64,000 bases of DNA from Heterohyrax brucei (taxonomy: Eukaryota; Chordata; Mammalia; Hyracoidea; Procaviidae): the NCBI GenBank assembly GCA_028571685.1, contig CM053154.1:8469501-8533500 (forward strand). Reading direction: 5' to 3'. The notes beneath the pieces are model-generated. The model was not told the origin of the DNA and did not search any database. It saw only the letters and a program-made list of their open reading frames with translations. A program made the position numbers and the translations under genes. Within the stretch, counting starts at the first letter, position 1, and each line of letters starts with the position of its first letter. Of this stretch, positions 46,445 to 57,541 are shown one piece after another.

Positions 46445-47405
46445 TTAGTGGTTTTGTTCTTCTAAGCCAAAGCCAAGAACTTCTTTCAGTATTTCTTGTA
46501 GTTTGGGTTTGGTTTTTACAAAGTCTCTGAGTTTCTGTTTATCTGGGAATGTCTTAATTTCATTTTTGTATTTGAAAGATAGTTTTGCAGGATATATAAT
46601 TCTTGGTTCAAAGTTCTTCTCCTTCAAGACTTTGAATGTGTTGTGCCACTTTCTCCATGACAGCATGGTTTCTGCTGAGAAATCTGACGAGAGCCTACAA
46701 GTTTTCCCTCTGAATGTTAGCTTTGCCTTGAGTCTTGCTGCCTTTAAGAGTTGCTGCTTATGTTTCATTTAGTTAAGCTTGATTATAATATGTCTTGGAG
46801 TCTTTCTTTTGAGATCTATATTGGGTGGCGTACGATATGCATCTGAGATGTCTATATTCTCTTCCTTCGTGATTTCTGGGAAGTTTTCTTTCAGCAGCTC
46901 AGCAATGATACTCTCTGTGTTCTCAGATGTCTCACCCTGTTCAGGGACTCCAATTAGTCGAAGGTTGTTCCTCTTAATAGAGTCCCACATGCTTCTTAAT
47001 GTTTCTTCATTTTTCTTCTTTCTTTTTTTCTGATTTCTGCTTATAGATGCTGGCATCAGTAGCTCTGTCTTCCAAGTCAGAAATTCTTTTTTCCATTTGT
47101 TCCATTCTGTTTTCTTGGCTTTGCATGGAAGTTTCTATGTCTTTGATTTTCTTCTTGATCTGTTGGATTTCAGAGTACTGGTGTTCCATCAGATAGAACA
47201 GCTTGCTTAATTTTTCATTTTGTTCTGCTGCATTTTGTATAAGGTCTAGAAGGGCTTTGTATATAATCAATTTGTATTCACTTCCTGATGCTTTCATAAA
47301 AGTTTCTTCATCTGGAAAACTCCTTGGTTGCTTTGTTTGGGAGCCTTCTGAAGCCATGAGTGATTGCTTGTATGCCACAATTGTCTGTTGCTTTTTGGGT
47401 CCCAT
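46445..47405 (-). pseudogene. L1 ORF1 (RNA-binding protein) pseudogene
   Basis: ORF1 makes the trimeric RNA-binding chaperone of the L1 particle. The start MGPKKQQTIVAYKQSLM lies at 47405. Residues about 60-120 are heptad-like and charged (YSEIQQIKKKIKDIETSMQS, ENRMEQMEKRISDLEDRA), fitting the coiled coil. A frameshift in an A-rich purine run (about 47010-47050) moves the reading to the next frame, where the RRM region follows (SIKRNNLRLIGVPEQGE, TPRHIIIKL) and then the C-terminal domain (LSSDFSAETMLSWRKW, FEPRIIYPAKLSF). A stop at 46771-46769 lies between RRM and C-terminal domain, directly before MKHKQQLLKAARLK. So it has one frameshift and one nonsense codon. Confidence 0.92.
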
Positions 47406-48386
47406 GTGAGTACGTAGAGGCTGGAAGAGGTACTGTGAGGATGGATTGCAAATATTTCTCTAGGCTGTCTTCAAGTGTAAAGCAAAACGTATCTGACCAG
47501 TTCACAAGTCAGTTAGGTTTTCAGTTGTAGAGGTCCCTCTTCTCATCTGACAAAGTAAGTGCCACTATATCCAACCCCAGATGATAACAAACTAGTTCAG
47601 AATACAGCAATGCTACTGTCCTGTTGGCCTCTGCTGACAGGGCCTAGCCTTAGCTGACACTGCGTCGAGTACTGGTTTTGTGATAGAAAAGCACTCTCCT
47701 GTGGGCAGGCTCTGGCTCCTAAGCTAAGAATTAGGTCCAGCTGCGGTCACCGTATCCAAGATGGTGCCCTCCACACAGGCAGCAGACAGAGGGGCTAAAG
47801 GTGCCGAGAGGTAGTGATTCCTCTGCTTCTGTTGCAGGGCCCCCAATGTAGGCAGCACTGTGCAAAATCACTTCTTTTCTGTCGGAGAAGCGCTGTCCCG
47901 TTTGCAGGCACTGGCTCCCAGGCTAAGAACGAGGTCCCGCTAAAATCTTGGTACTAACATGGCGTCCCGCACATTGACCGCGAAGCTCCGCACAAACCCC
48001 ACTGAGGCAGCTACAAAACGAAAGGCTCAAAGTGGCTAGATTAACAGAGTCCCAAGCCTGGCTCTCAGAATATGGGAATTTTGCCTGCCTATCCCCCAGC
48101 AGCACGTCTGAGTCCAGCCATCAGGCAAGACCCAGCTCCGCCCGCCAGCTGAGACAGAGGGAAAAAAAGTCACAATGGTGCGTTTACCTTCCCTGCGTGA
48201 GAGCCAGGAGTGGGAGTCAGCGAGAGAGAGGAGGTTTTTTGCTCAGTGGTATGAAGTCCCAATTAATAGCTCTGTGCCGTGTCCTGAGGCTGATTAGGTG
48301 CTCAGAAGGCTCTGTTTGATTGTCAATTCAGGTCTTGGGGATATAAGGAGATGTGGGCTTAGTCCGCCAGCTTCACTCCGCCCCCC
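47406..48386 (-). promoter_or_regulatory. L1 5' UTR / internal promoter region
   Basis: About 980 bases between the 5' target duplication and the ORF1 start. It opens (minus strand) with GGGGGGCGGAGTGAAGCTGG and is richer in G and C than the rest of the element. In L1s this region carries the internal Pol II promoter. Specific factor sites were not resolved. Confidence 0.75.
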
Positions 48387-48401
48387 TGTTTGAAGACTCT
48401 T

Positions 48402-48896
48402 AACAAACTGTGCGCTGGGCCCAAGATGAGCTTGTTGTCAGGTTCAGGGGACAGGCCGCCGCAGTTACGGAGGAAGTTGGAAAACTAACAATCTCTGGGT
48501 GAGAGCTGCTATTGTCCCCTGTCACTCCACGGCTCCCATTCTAAGAGGCCCACGGCAGGCGACCAAATCTTAGAATCAGCAGAGTTTGCTGAGAAGGCAG
48601 TCAGTCGGATATCAAGCAGGGAATATTGTGTTAACTCAAGCACCCTGTAGCCAACCTCACCTCTCCACGTCCTCCTGTTGAAACTGGAAGGGAGACCCAT
48701 TGGCTGGCATCCACCCGTAGGAAACTGGCCCGGGGCACAGGTGAAGACCCGGGGGTCCTCTGGGTGGGGGTCTTCCAGGAGGTGATCCAGCCATGTGTTT
48801 CCACCTCACTCTTGTGGGTCCCATCACAAGACAACCTCAGAGGCAGCCACACTTTTTAAAAAGAGACCTTAGCCACCCCAGGAATGTGATTGACAC
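48402..48896. other. Unassigned stretch
   Basis: Nothing recognised. Confidence 0.3.
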
Positions 48897-49072
48897 CAAA
48901 CCAGCAGCCCTTGTGTCATCTGACTGATGGTGACCCCAGGGGTGCCACACTAGGGTTTTCAGCAGCGATTTTCTAGAAGCCGATCCCCAGGGCTTTCTTC
49001 TGAAGCACACCTGGGAGGACTTGAACCTCCAACCTTGAGGTGGCAGCCACACAGCTGCACCATTTGCATTGC
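48897..49072 (-). repeat. Diverged tRNA-derived SINE (AfroSINE relative)
   Basis: tctgactgatggtgacccca, gcagcgattttctagaagcc gatcccc and acttgaacctccaaccttga (inverted B-box region) follow the order of the variant also seen at 60055-60178. Confidence 0.6.
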
Positions 49073-49769
49073 CCAGGGATGTCTGTTCTTACCGCTTACT
49101 TTTAACCTTTAACCCCAGTTTAGAAGCAGGGTTCCTCTCTGTTGCTTTGTTGCTGCCATCTGCCTGTGAAGTCAAAGGCACTATTCATTTTTGCACCTGC
49201 CTTTCACTTAGTGCTGTGTGCTTTATCACTCCACCTCCAGGGCTCTCCAACATCCAGAAAGAACCGCTGTCTGTATGTCTGTATGGTGACTTGATGGACA
49301 AACAGAACTCAATATTGCCTTTCCTGTGCTGTCTTAATTAATGATAAAACTGACAGGCTCATGACCCAGGGCAGTGGGGGTCCCAGTTTCCCCAAGACCA
49401 CCTCCTGCAGCCTGGACACCTCCAGGGAGCTGTAGGAGGCTTGCTCAGTACAGAGTGGGATGGATGGGTGACAGCTTCTTCACAAAACACCAGAATCTGA
49501 ATTTGGATTGCATTTCAAAGGCTGAAGACAGTTGGAGGGATTTTCCTGGCAGTCCCTCTTTTTTCCCCTTAGGGAATTACCCATGCTCACCCTTCTTCAG
49601 AGGTGGGTGAAGCTCTGTCTTGCTCTAGCTCCCTAGGGACACCTCTGTGGGCTGGTGACACAGGTGACATTATCTGTATTATCAGTCATCTTGACTTCCC
49701 CCAAGGGACACCAAAGTCAGATTCATAAACATGTCCCATCAAGGTTTTTCGGTTCCTTTTCTTCTTTAG
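49073..49769. other. Unassigned stretch
   Basis: Nothing recognised. Confidence 0.3.
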
Positions 49770-49935
49770 GAAAGCCTGGTGGTATAGTTGTGAAGGGTTA
49801 CAGCTTCTGACCAATAGGTCAGCTGTTCGAGACCACCAGGCACCCCTTAGAAACTCGATGGTGCAGTTCTACTCTGTATACAGGGTCGCTAGGAGGAGGA
49901 ATTGACTTGATGGCACTGGGTTCTTTTGGTTTTTT
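49770..49935 (+). repeat. AfroSINE
   Basis: aaagcctggtggtatagttg, aggtcagctgttcgagacca, ggtgcagttctactctgtat, ttgacttgatggcactgggt. Confidence 0.85.
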
Positions 49936-52261
49936 GTTTCCTCTTTAAACTGGAAGGAAAACTGCCAAGCCAGCTGGAATCAAAACAAATCTCCAGTCAC
50001 CCTATCCTTTAGGTAAAATGGAAGCTGAAAGAAGCAGCTGGAGGGCTCCCTATGTGCTCAGAAACTTGGGCTTCCCTAGGACACTCACAGTTATTAATAC
50101 ATGAGGGAAGACCAACAGCATGTGGAAATCCTGCGTCAGAGCATTTCTGAGTGGGCATCCGGGCTTCAGACTAAGAACTGAACACCAAGTCTTCTCCAGT
50201 TCTCCCATAATTAGGGGAAGGTGCTCTGATTGGCCTCCCATGCAGACGAGGGACACCAGGGCCCAGGGAAGTTAGGAAGGTGGTGCAGGAGGACTGCTGG
50301 GCTGCCATGGCTGGTCCCTCGGGCTTGAGCTGCACTTGGCTGTGGTCTACTGGGGGATTCTCCTTGAAAGCTGTGGGAGGGTTGCAGTGTGGGCCCACCC
50401 CCACGCAGCGCCTCCTCTGGTGCACAAGAGAGTGCCTGTGGGCTCTCAAGGTCATCCCAAGGTTGACAGCTTCTAGATTTATCTGCTGTTTCTCTATTGG
50501 CGAGAGGCACTGACGCGCCCAGCATGGCTGCCAGGACTCAGGGCACAGATCCATGACGGCAAACACGGGAAGCCATTGCCCTCAGCCCCCAGGACATCCT
50601 GTTCAGACTGACAACATCCTCACAGCCTTGTCCTGCAGCTGACCTGGCTTGACTGAGTGGGTGCCTGTCATGGAAGGCTCCTGGGTAACCCAGAGTTCTC
50701 TAGCATCATCCGTACTTGACAAAGTCAACTCTTGCTTCTGGCAGAAGCCCTGTTATGCTCTGGACACTTATCCATGCTCTGGCTGAGAGAAGACAACAGC
50801 AGACGGAGGGGCTGCTCTGTGCTGGCAGTGTCCCTTCTCTAGGGAGGCCACCGGGAGGGGACCTCTGCTGCCATCTGCTCTAGCTCTGGAGTAGTTTCAC
50901 TAATACCCCAGAGGGACAAGGTGCTAAATGGCCAGAGGGCCCTTCTGCTGTTGCTCTGTGGTCATTTCTCCGAAGGTGCACTGAATGTGGGGTCTGAGAC
51001 CAGGACTCCGGCTCCAGCCAACAGTGTTCCCTCTGTAAGCCCCGGCTAACTCATGGTTGAAATGCCCCCACCTTGCTTTCCCTCTTCCCCAACCAGGGTG
51101 ACATTTTGCCCACAGTTGAGGGTTCTAATCTTTCGATGTGCTGAGTCACCTGGAATCTCCATGTAGCTTGTTATTCAGCAGGTCTGGGCAGGAAGGGAGT
51201 CTGGTCTCTAACAAGCTCCCCGGGTCCCTCTGGGCCACCCTTTGAGTCATGAGCGTTGGCAGCATGATCTTGCTCGTATGGTGGGAGACATGAAGGAAGA
51301 GGTTGGCAGGGCACTTTGTGAGGTCTTTTGGAGACATAAGCAGGACATTTGGAAAGGCCCCAGGCCGCGATGATAGAGTTGAGGGGATATCACAGCTCCA
51401 GTTGCTTGGCTTTTGCCAAGACCCCACCTCACCTGGTCTGCACAGTAAGCTGGACCAGAGCTTGGTGTCTCAGTGACTCAAGAGCCAGGCTCAGAATCTG
51501 CTCAGTATCTGCCTTTCCCATTACCTCTCGATTTGCAAGGTGGTTTCAGGGCCATACAAGGACAGGCACCTTCCTTATATAAATGTTCTATTTTTCCTTT
51601 CAAAACACAGCTTTCCACCACCCAAACAGCCCCAGCCTCCCAGATTGAGGAAGGCAAAAGGTCACGCAATCAGCATGCCTTCCTCTCCTCTCTTAAAACC
51701 ATGGCGAAGTCCTTAATATCCTGTAGAGAACGTGTGTCTGAGCACAGCTGGCCCAGTTTCTTCCTGTCGTGGTCAGGGACGGCTGGGTCTGCAGCCCCCA
51801 GTCGCCTGAGTCGACATCTGTGGGACCAGCCCCAGACAGCCCTAGGGGGCAGCTGCTAACACCCACCACCCTGCTGTGGGTTGCATGTTCTCTTGTAAGC
51901 TCAGCCCACATGTAAACAGGAGACACCGGGTTTCTTCCCGCCCTACGTCCCCACCTGTGTCAACCTACTAGACAGATGTTTTCCACTCCTCTCCCCCTGC
52001 CCAGGCGAAGCAAATCTTTGAATCAGAAAAGGAAAATATAATTGCAGCAGGAAGTGAAACAGCTTCACCGTTGGGGAACAAGTCACTCACTAGTTCAGCA
52101 AATGCTTTCTGGCTGTCCCTCTGGCCAGATCCATGGCAGCACAGGGCTTTGATGGGAAAGGGTGGGCCTGCCTTTAAGGCCCTCACAGTCTGGTGGAGAG
52201 GGCAAGTAAACCATTGGTCACAAAGGGAGACACGTTTCTGCAAGGCCCCTGGGTGTGCGTA
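49936..52261. other. Unassigned stretch
   Basis: About 2.3 kb. Overlapping open frames of 77-131 codons lie on both strands (50171-50566, 51473-51859), but none shows a domain, and opposing frames of similar length argue for chance in GC-rich DNA. Confidence 0.35.
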
Positions 52262-52388
52262 AAAATCCCATTGACGCGGAGCCCTGTTGACTCACAGTGA
52301 CCCTACGGGACAGAGTAGAACTGCCCTATAGAGTTTCGAAGGGGTGCCAGGTAGACCTGAACTGCTTATCTTTTGGTTAACAAGGCAG
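52262..52388 (-). repeat. AfroSINE, 5' part lost
   Basis: gttgactcacagtgacccta, gacagagtagaactgcccta, gaactgcttatcttttggtt. Confidence 0.8.
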
Positions 52389-53344
52389 GGTGGGGACCCT
52401 GAAATAAATGGCTCCAGAAACCAAGGTGGAAGGCTCCCGGGGTGGGGAAGAGTATAGCCGAAGGGGTGTTAGGGGGTGGCTAGGGGTCTTCTAGAAGGAG
52501 GAGGGAGAGAGAGGGATGGGGAAGAGAAGTGCCTTCCAGGGAGTGAAACGGCCTCTGCCAAGCCGCAGAAGGTGAGGTTGTGGGGTGTGCTGGGGACTGG
52601 ATTGGGGCACATGTAGTGGCAGGAGGCAAGATAAATGGAGGCTGTCCAAGGCACAGGGCTTCACCCCATGGGGATAACGTGAGCCCCGGTGACAGAGCAG
52701 GGCTGGCACTGGGGTCCTCTGACTACTGAGCACACTGCGCTGCCCACCTGACATGACAGGCCCTCTTTCTCTTCCAGTTGGCTGGCATGACCTTCGGATC
52801 CCTTCCATCCTGTTGCTTGTTGGAACTGAGGAGCCATAATCCTTTCTGATGACACTCTTCAGCACTGCTCCAGGGACGATCCTTTTCTCTCTCCATCTCT
52901 CCTTCCTTTCCTTCTCCCACCCATCCCTGCTTTCCTTCTTTCCTTTATTGGAATATAATGAAAATCCATCCATGATCCCTCACGGAGCAGGAGAGTTGAA
53001 ACTGACAGGAACTCGCTGTTGGGTTTTTTCCCACCTGGTCCAGTCTTCCTCCAGCAGAAGAATGAACACCCACAGGCCTTGTGTTTATTGTTCTCTTGTT
53101 TTCTAAATGGTTTTATCACAGCTAAACAAAATCCTTGAAAACATCTTAGTCTAGGTCATTTTTAAGTAAAAAAAAAAGGCATTCTGCTGTAAAATCTTTT
53201 TTTTTTTGTAATAGACTTTAAAGAAAAGTAGAGATGACAGTACAGAGAGTTCTGCATAAACTTTTTGGATTTGTCTGTTTTCTACTCAAAGTATATTGTT
53301 ATTTTGGAAAACAGTTTGACATCATCCCATAAAACCAAGCACTT
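52389..53344. other. Unassigned stretch
   Basis: Nothing recognised. The 160-codon antisense frame at 52491-52973 has no recognisable domain. Confidence 0.35.
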
Positions 53345-53667
53345 GCAAACCTCAGTGTTCTTGTTAGCTGTCTTCAAGACAGCCCTGACTCACAGTGACT
53401 CCATGCACCATGGAATAAAAACACTGTCTGCTCCTGTGTCATCTTGTGATGGGCTGGGATCAGACTGTTGTGATCCGGAGGGTTTGTGCTGGGTAGTGTT
53501 TCAGAGGTGGATCACTGGGTCTTTCCTTCTAGACCAAGTTCCACCGAAACTTGTTTGACATCACACCAACATGCAAGTCTCCACTACCAGAGGGTAGCAG
53601 TGCTTGAGGTGCATTGGCCAGGAATCGAACCCAGTGGATGATGGGAGTTCTACCAGTGACCCAGCAC
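53345..53667 (-). repeat. tRNA-Gly-headed SINE with RTE-like body and tail
   Basis: On the minus strand the 5' end (53667-53609) reads gtgctgggtcactggtagaa ... gggttcgattcctggccaatgcacc in pieces. The T-arm and acceptor match tRNA-Gly(GCC) almost exactly, while the anticodon arm is shortened. The body (about 53600-53450) resembles the RTE 5' region at 27.4-27.6 kb (cttgcatgttggtgtgatg). The end (about 53450-53365) resembles the RTE 3' tail (attccatggtgcatggagtc, actgtgagtcag). This looks like a SINE that borrows the RTE machinery. Confidence 0.65.
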
Positions 53668-53669
53668 TG

Positions 53670-53935
53670 TGAATCATACAACCCAGCTGTTCTTCTCTTG
53701 GGTATGTACAGGAATATTCTGAGCAGCCCTGTTCCTTGTATCAAAACATTGGAATCAATCCACATCCTGTCTACAGAAGTAGATAGATTGTGGTGTGCTT
53801 ACACGTGGGGGATTACAGAGCAGTGAAACAGAATACCAGGAGGCGACAGCAATATGGATGAGTCTTAGCAGTGTAATTTTGAATGAAAATAGAAGTCTGA
53901 GATCTTTTCCCTACTCTCTATATAGCCAAAATAAT
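53670..53935 (+). repeat. Old L1M 3' fragment
   Basis: aatcatacaacccagctgtt, catcaaaacattggaatcaa-type wording, gattacagagcagtgaaaca and caatatggatgagtcttagc follow the usual order of the ancient L1 ORF2 end. Confidence 0.65.
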
Positions 53936-53949
53936 AATAATAAAAAAAA

Positions 53950-54100
53950 TTAAACAAACAAACCTGTTGCCGTGCAGTCGATCCCAACTCATAGTGACCT
54001 TGTAGGACAGAGTAGAGTCATGCAATAGAGCTTCCAAAGAGAAGCTGGTGGATTCCAGCTGTGGATCTTCTGGTTGGCAGCTGAGCCCGTAACCACAGCT
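53950..54100 (-). repeat. AfroSINE
   Basis: gttgccgtgcagtcgatccc, ctcatagtgaccttgtagga, ttctggttggcagctgagcc. Confidence 0.85.
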
Positions 54101-54559
54101 CTAGCAGGGCTCTGCTCTCTGTACGGGGAACTTCAAATAGCTGTAGCAGCTAGGGGTAAGCTCAGCCAAAGGCCATCACCACTAGAGAGCAAATGACCAA
54201 AAGTTGCTGTCAAAGAGTGGTGGTTCTCTGTGTGAGGCCCCTGCAGGACAGTTTGGCATTAAGGTCTGGCCAAGTACAGTCAAGGTGACCGGCACCAAAC
54301 GTACCTGGAGAAAGTTCTGGAGTGCACCAGCTGACACCTAGAAAGCTGGAACTGGAGAACCTCTCCCAGGGCCAGAGAGAGAGCTGGCTCCCGAGAGAGA
54401 AAGCTGGAGAGAGAGGACAGTTCAGGAGAATTTGGCCTGGCAAGTATGGTGGCCACCAGAGAGGAGGCCCAGAGTGGGCAGGGGACATCTCCAGAGGGGG
54501 CCCCAGCTGAACAAACTGTCCTGCAACTCCGGCCAGTTTCCACACTCACTTAGTAACCC
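54101..54559. other. Unassigned stretch
   Basis: Nothing recognised; overlapping antisense frames near 54210-54549 lack domains. Confidence 0.3.
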
Positions 54560-55240
54560 TGGTATTTTTCTGAAATTTTTATTATAAAAACAGTACACCC
54601 TTATAAAGCATTAAAAATGCATAAAATGGAAAGGACAAAAACCATCCATGCTGTCATCACCCACGGTTACAGAGGAGCGTTTCATTTCAGCGTTTTGACA
54701 TGCTGGTCCTCGCGTTGTTCACTCTAGCGTAACTCAAGTTTTTCAGTTTTTTTATTCAACTACTTTCTCACGATTTTACTGGTGTATTTTCAGGTGTAGA
54801 TTTAGTGATACCCACTACATTAATCATGTTGTACAACTATCTCCACTTGATAAAATACATTAAATAGGATATATTCAACACACACAAGTACATGTCTACC
54901 TCCACTCAGTAGAATACACGTCTATTATAAATGTTTAAGCAATTCTCCAACAGCTGCCGTTCTGGACATTTCTAGGTTTTTCACTATTATAAATAATCCT
55001 GCCAGGAATATCTTGGGGAAGAAAAGCTTTCTCAGTCTTTAAATTATTTCTTTAGGATAGATTCCCAGAAGTGGAATTATTAGATCAAAGGTTGGAATAT
55101 ATTTAAGGCACATGATCCTTACAGCCAGATTGCTTTGCAAAAGTGCAGCTACAATCCTCCTCCTGCAGGCATCTTCTGAGCAATTCTATTTTACTGCACC
55201 CATGTATATGCTGGGCCCTCTAATATTCAAATAGCTCCAC
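54560..55240 (-). repeat. Old L1-type fragment
   Basis: Inverted ancient L1 words: tttttcactattataaataa, aggatagattcccagaagtg, gaattattagatcaaagg, agattgctttgcaaaagtgc. Confidence 0.6.
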
Positions 55241-57090
55241 TGATTTCTGATGACCCTTTACGGTCATCAGTGGTACCCGGAAAAAAAAAAAAGAAAGAAA
55301 GGAGCTATCCTGGCGCACCAGGTCCTGGGAAAGCTCCAACCTTGAGTGTAAATTACTGGGCTGCTAAAGGGTTGATCACTACCCTGTTACCACTTTTCTG
55401 GGCAAGATCATAAAATGGAATTCTGGGGCCAAAGGATGCAATCAGACCTCCCTTGGATCTCTTTTAACTGCAGGCCTTTCTCAGAAAAGGGTTTGATGGA
55501 AGGAATGCAGAGGGCAAGGACACCAGGCTCTGGGGAGGGTCCCTGTGGCCCAGCCAACTTGGATTCTCCTCCATCTTCCTCCTGATGACGGAGCGACACT
55601 GATCCCAGGGTGGCTGAGCTCCAATTCCAGCCTTAGGAGATGAGTGGGGATTGGATTAGATCAAGGAGAATGCTGCCGTGCCCACTGGCCAGGTACTGGT
55701 CTGGAGTGGGCATGTGATACAGTATTGGTCAAGGAAAGGGGGTGAAAAGTTGGCTGGGTGGAATGAGCTTGGCTGGTGGGGCACTGCAATCCTTTGACCA
55801 AATGTCATCTCCCTGCCTGGAATGCAGACGGACGGCCAGAGATACAGTAGCCAACTTGTGACTCTGAGTTGATGAGCATGAGGACAAAAGTCAACACATC
55901 AATATTGACTGAACAGAAAGATAGATAGAGCCTTTGTCCTTGAGAAGCTAACCTGTTCCCAGACTTTTTGTTACGTAGAAAAGAAACCTTATATTGTTTA
56001 TGCCACTTTGGTTGACTTTAGCATGCCTGCATTTGAATGTATTCCTACTAAGAGGTATAACAGCACCTTGTCGTAGTCAGGATAAGCAATGCTAGCTGCT
56101 ACAGCAAACACACCCCAGATTTAAGCCACTTAATTAATTAAATTTAATTTCTTACCAATGTCACACTTTGATGTGGGTTGGGCTGTGCTCCTCTTAAGCA
56201 ATGACTCAAAGATCTGGGTTCCTTCCATCTTGTGACATTATCTTTTTCCTGCATGGTCTCCAGGGTTGCTATGGAAGGGGAAGAGAACACAGACAGCCGT
56301 GGATATAGTTTTACAGCCAGTGCTATAAGGGACATGAATCACTTTCACTAATGTCCCTTTGGTCAGGACCCGGTGGCATGGCTTCAACTTACCTATAAGA
56401 GACATTGGGAATGTGGCATTCTTTTGTGCTTATAAAGAAGAAATGGTGTTATTAAGCAACTAGCTGTCTCCGTTACATACCTACTGAAAGAGAAAAATCC
56501 CAAAAATCCATCTTGACAAAGACTCAAATCATAATGGGCATTCCTGGGCCCTGAAAACCAGCCTGGTCTTGCTGAGCTGGACCTGAAGACCGGCTGTCTA
56601 GGTATTTGCACCTCAGCTTTGTCTTGCCAAGTACTGAATCCCTAGATTTGAACTCTAAAAAGTGATGACGACATTTCCCAAAGATATGTTTTAAGGAGTG
56701 ATCCAACTTTCTTTTTTAAATTAAATTTTTACATTCTGAAGACATGGATGAACCAGAACTCAGTTTGCAGTGGACGCATCAAGGTCTCTATGGTCAAGAC
56801 GCCTTCCCTTCGGTTCTTCGTTCATAAGATCAATCATTTCATAGACACAGGGCACTGATGCCATGCAAAACTTGGAGTTGCTCTTAGGTCCCAGAGAGAC
56901 AAAAGTCAGGGATTCTACCCTCAAGGAACTTGCCATCTATCTGATCAACACGCATGTCAACACACAAAGGTGGATGGGTGAGAGAGAGTCCATAATGTGT
57001 TCCACCACGTGAAGTCACACAGGAAGACAGTGTCATTAAGACAGTGCTGACCAGAAAGGAGCCATCATCCATCTGCTTAATTGGGTCAGT
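55241..57090. other. Unassigned stretch with short hairpin
   Basis: CTGATGACC (55247-55255) and GGTCATCAG (55262-55270) form a perfect 9-bp stem with a 6-base loop, followed by an A run. No gene recognised. Confidence 0.4.
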
Positions 57091-57541
57091 GCCATGGATC
57101 GAATTGTGTCCCTCCAAAAGGTAAGGTGAAGTCCTAACCTTCATACCTGTGAATGTGAGCTTGTTTGAGGAAACAGGGTTTTTCTTTGCAGATGCTACAA
57201 GATCATACCTGAGTAACAAGGGTAACAGTCCCTTCTGAGGGGTATATTGTATAAAGGGAACAGACAGGGAAGTGGAGTCACACAGGGAAAAGACAGATGT
57301 TCCGTGTGACGACAAAAGCAGATACGTCTAGAGTCTAAATAACAAAGAAACACCAGAGAGTTGGATGCCACTAGAAGCTAGGGAATGGACATGGAACAGT
57401 TTCTCCTGTGGATCCCTCCGAAGGAACTGACACAGGTGATATCCTGAGTCAGACTCCTGGTATCCAGAGGATAGATATTGGTGCCTCAAAGACATCCACT
57501 TTGTGGTATTTTATTATGGCAGCCCTGGAAGACTAGAACAG
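57091..57541 (+). repeat. MLT1-like MaLR LTR
   Basis: catggatcgaattgtgtccc, tgaagtcctaaccttcatac, gagcttgtttgaggaaacag, then ctttgtggtattttattatg gcagccctgg. This is the older, non-Afrotheria-restricted relative of family A by pattern. Confidence 0.65.

Larger units (their letters stand above)
42145..48386 (-). mobile_element. LINE-1 with both ends and TSD, endonuclease region deleted
   Basis: A 6.24-kb L1 in order (minus strand): 5' UTR 48386-47406, ORF1 47405-46445, inter-ORF region about 46444-46044, ORF2 from about 46020 to 43142, 3' UTR 43141-42160 and A-rich tail (TTTTATTTTTATTTAACA on the plus strand). Both termini are bounded by a perfect 15-bp duplication. About 1 kb at the start of ORF2 is missing compared with a complete L1. 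The lack of decay in the duplication and the small number of frame breaks make it the youngest-looking insertion here. Confidence 0.95.
42130..48401. repeat. Perfect 15-bp target-site duplication of the L1
   Basis: TGTTTGAAGACTCTT lies at 42130-42144 and again at 48387-48401, exactly flanking the element. In the L1's orientation the nick falls at CTCTT/AA, close to the L1 endonuclease preference TTTT/AA. Confidence 0.95.

Noticed and set aside
53609..53667. Possible functional tRNA-Gly gene
   Set aside because: The anticodon arm is shortened and the sequence continues into an RTE-like SINE body, so it is a SINE head.
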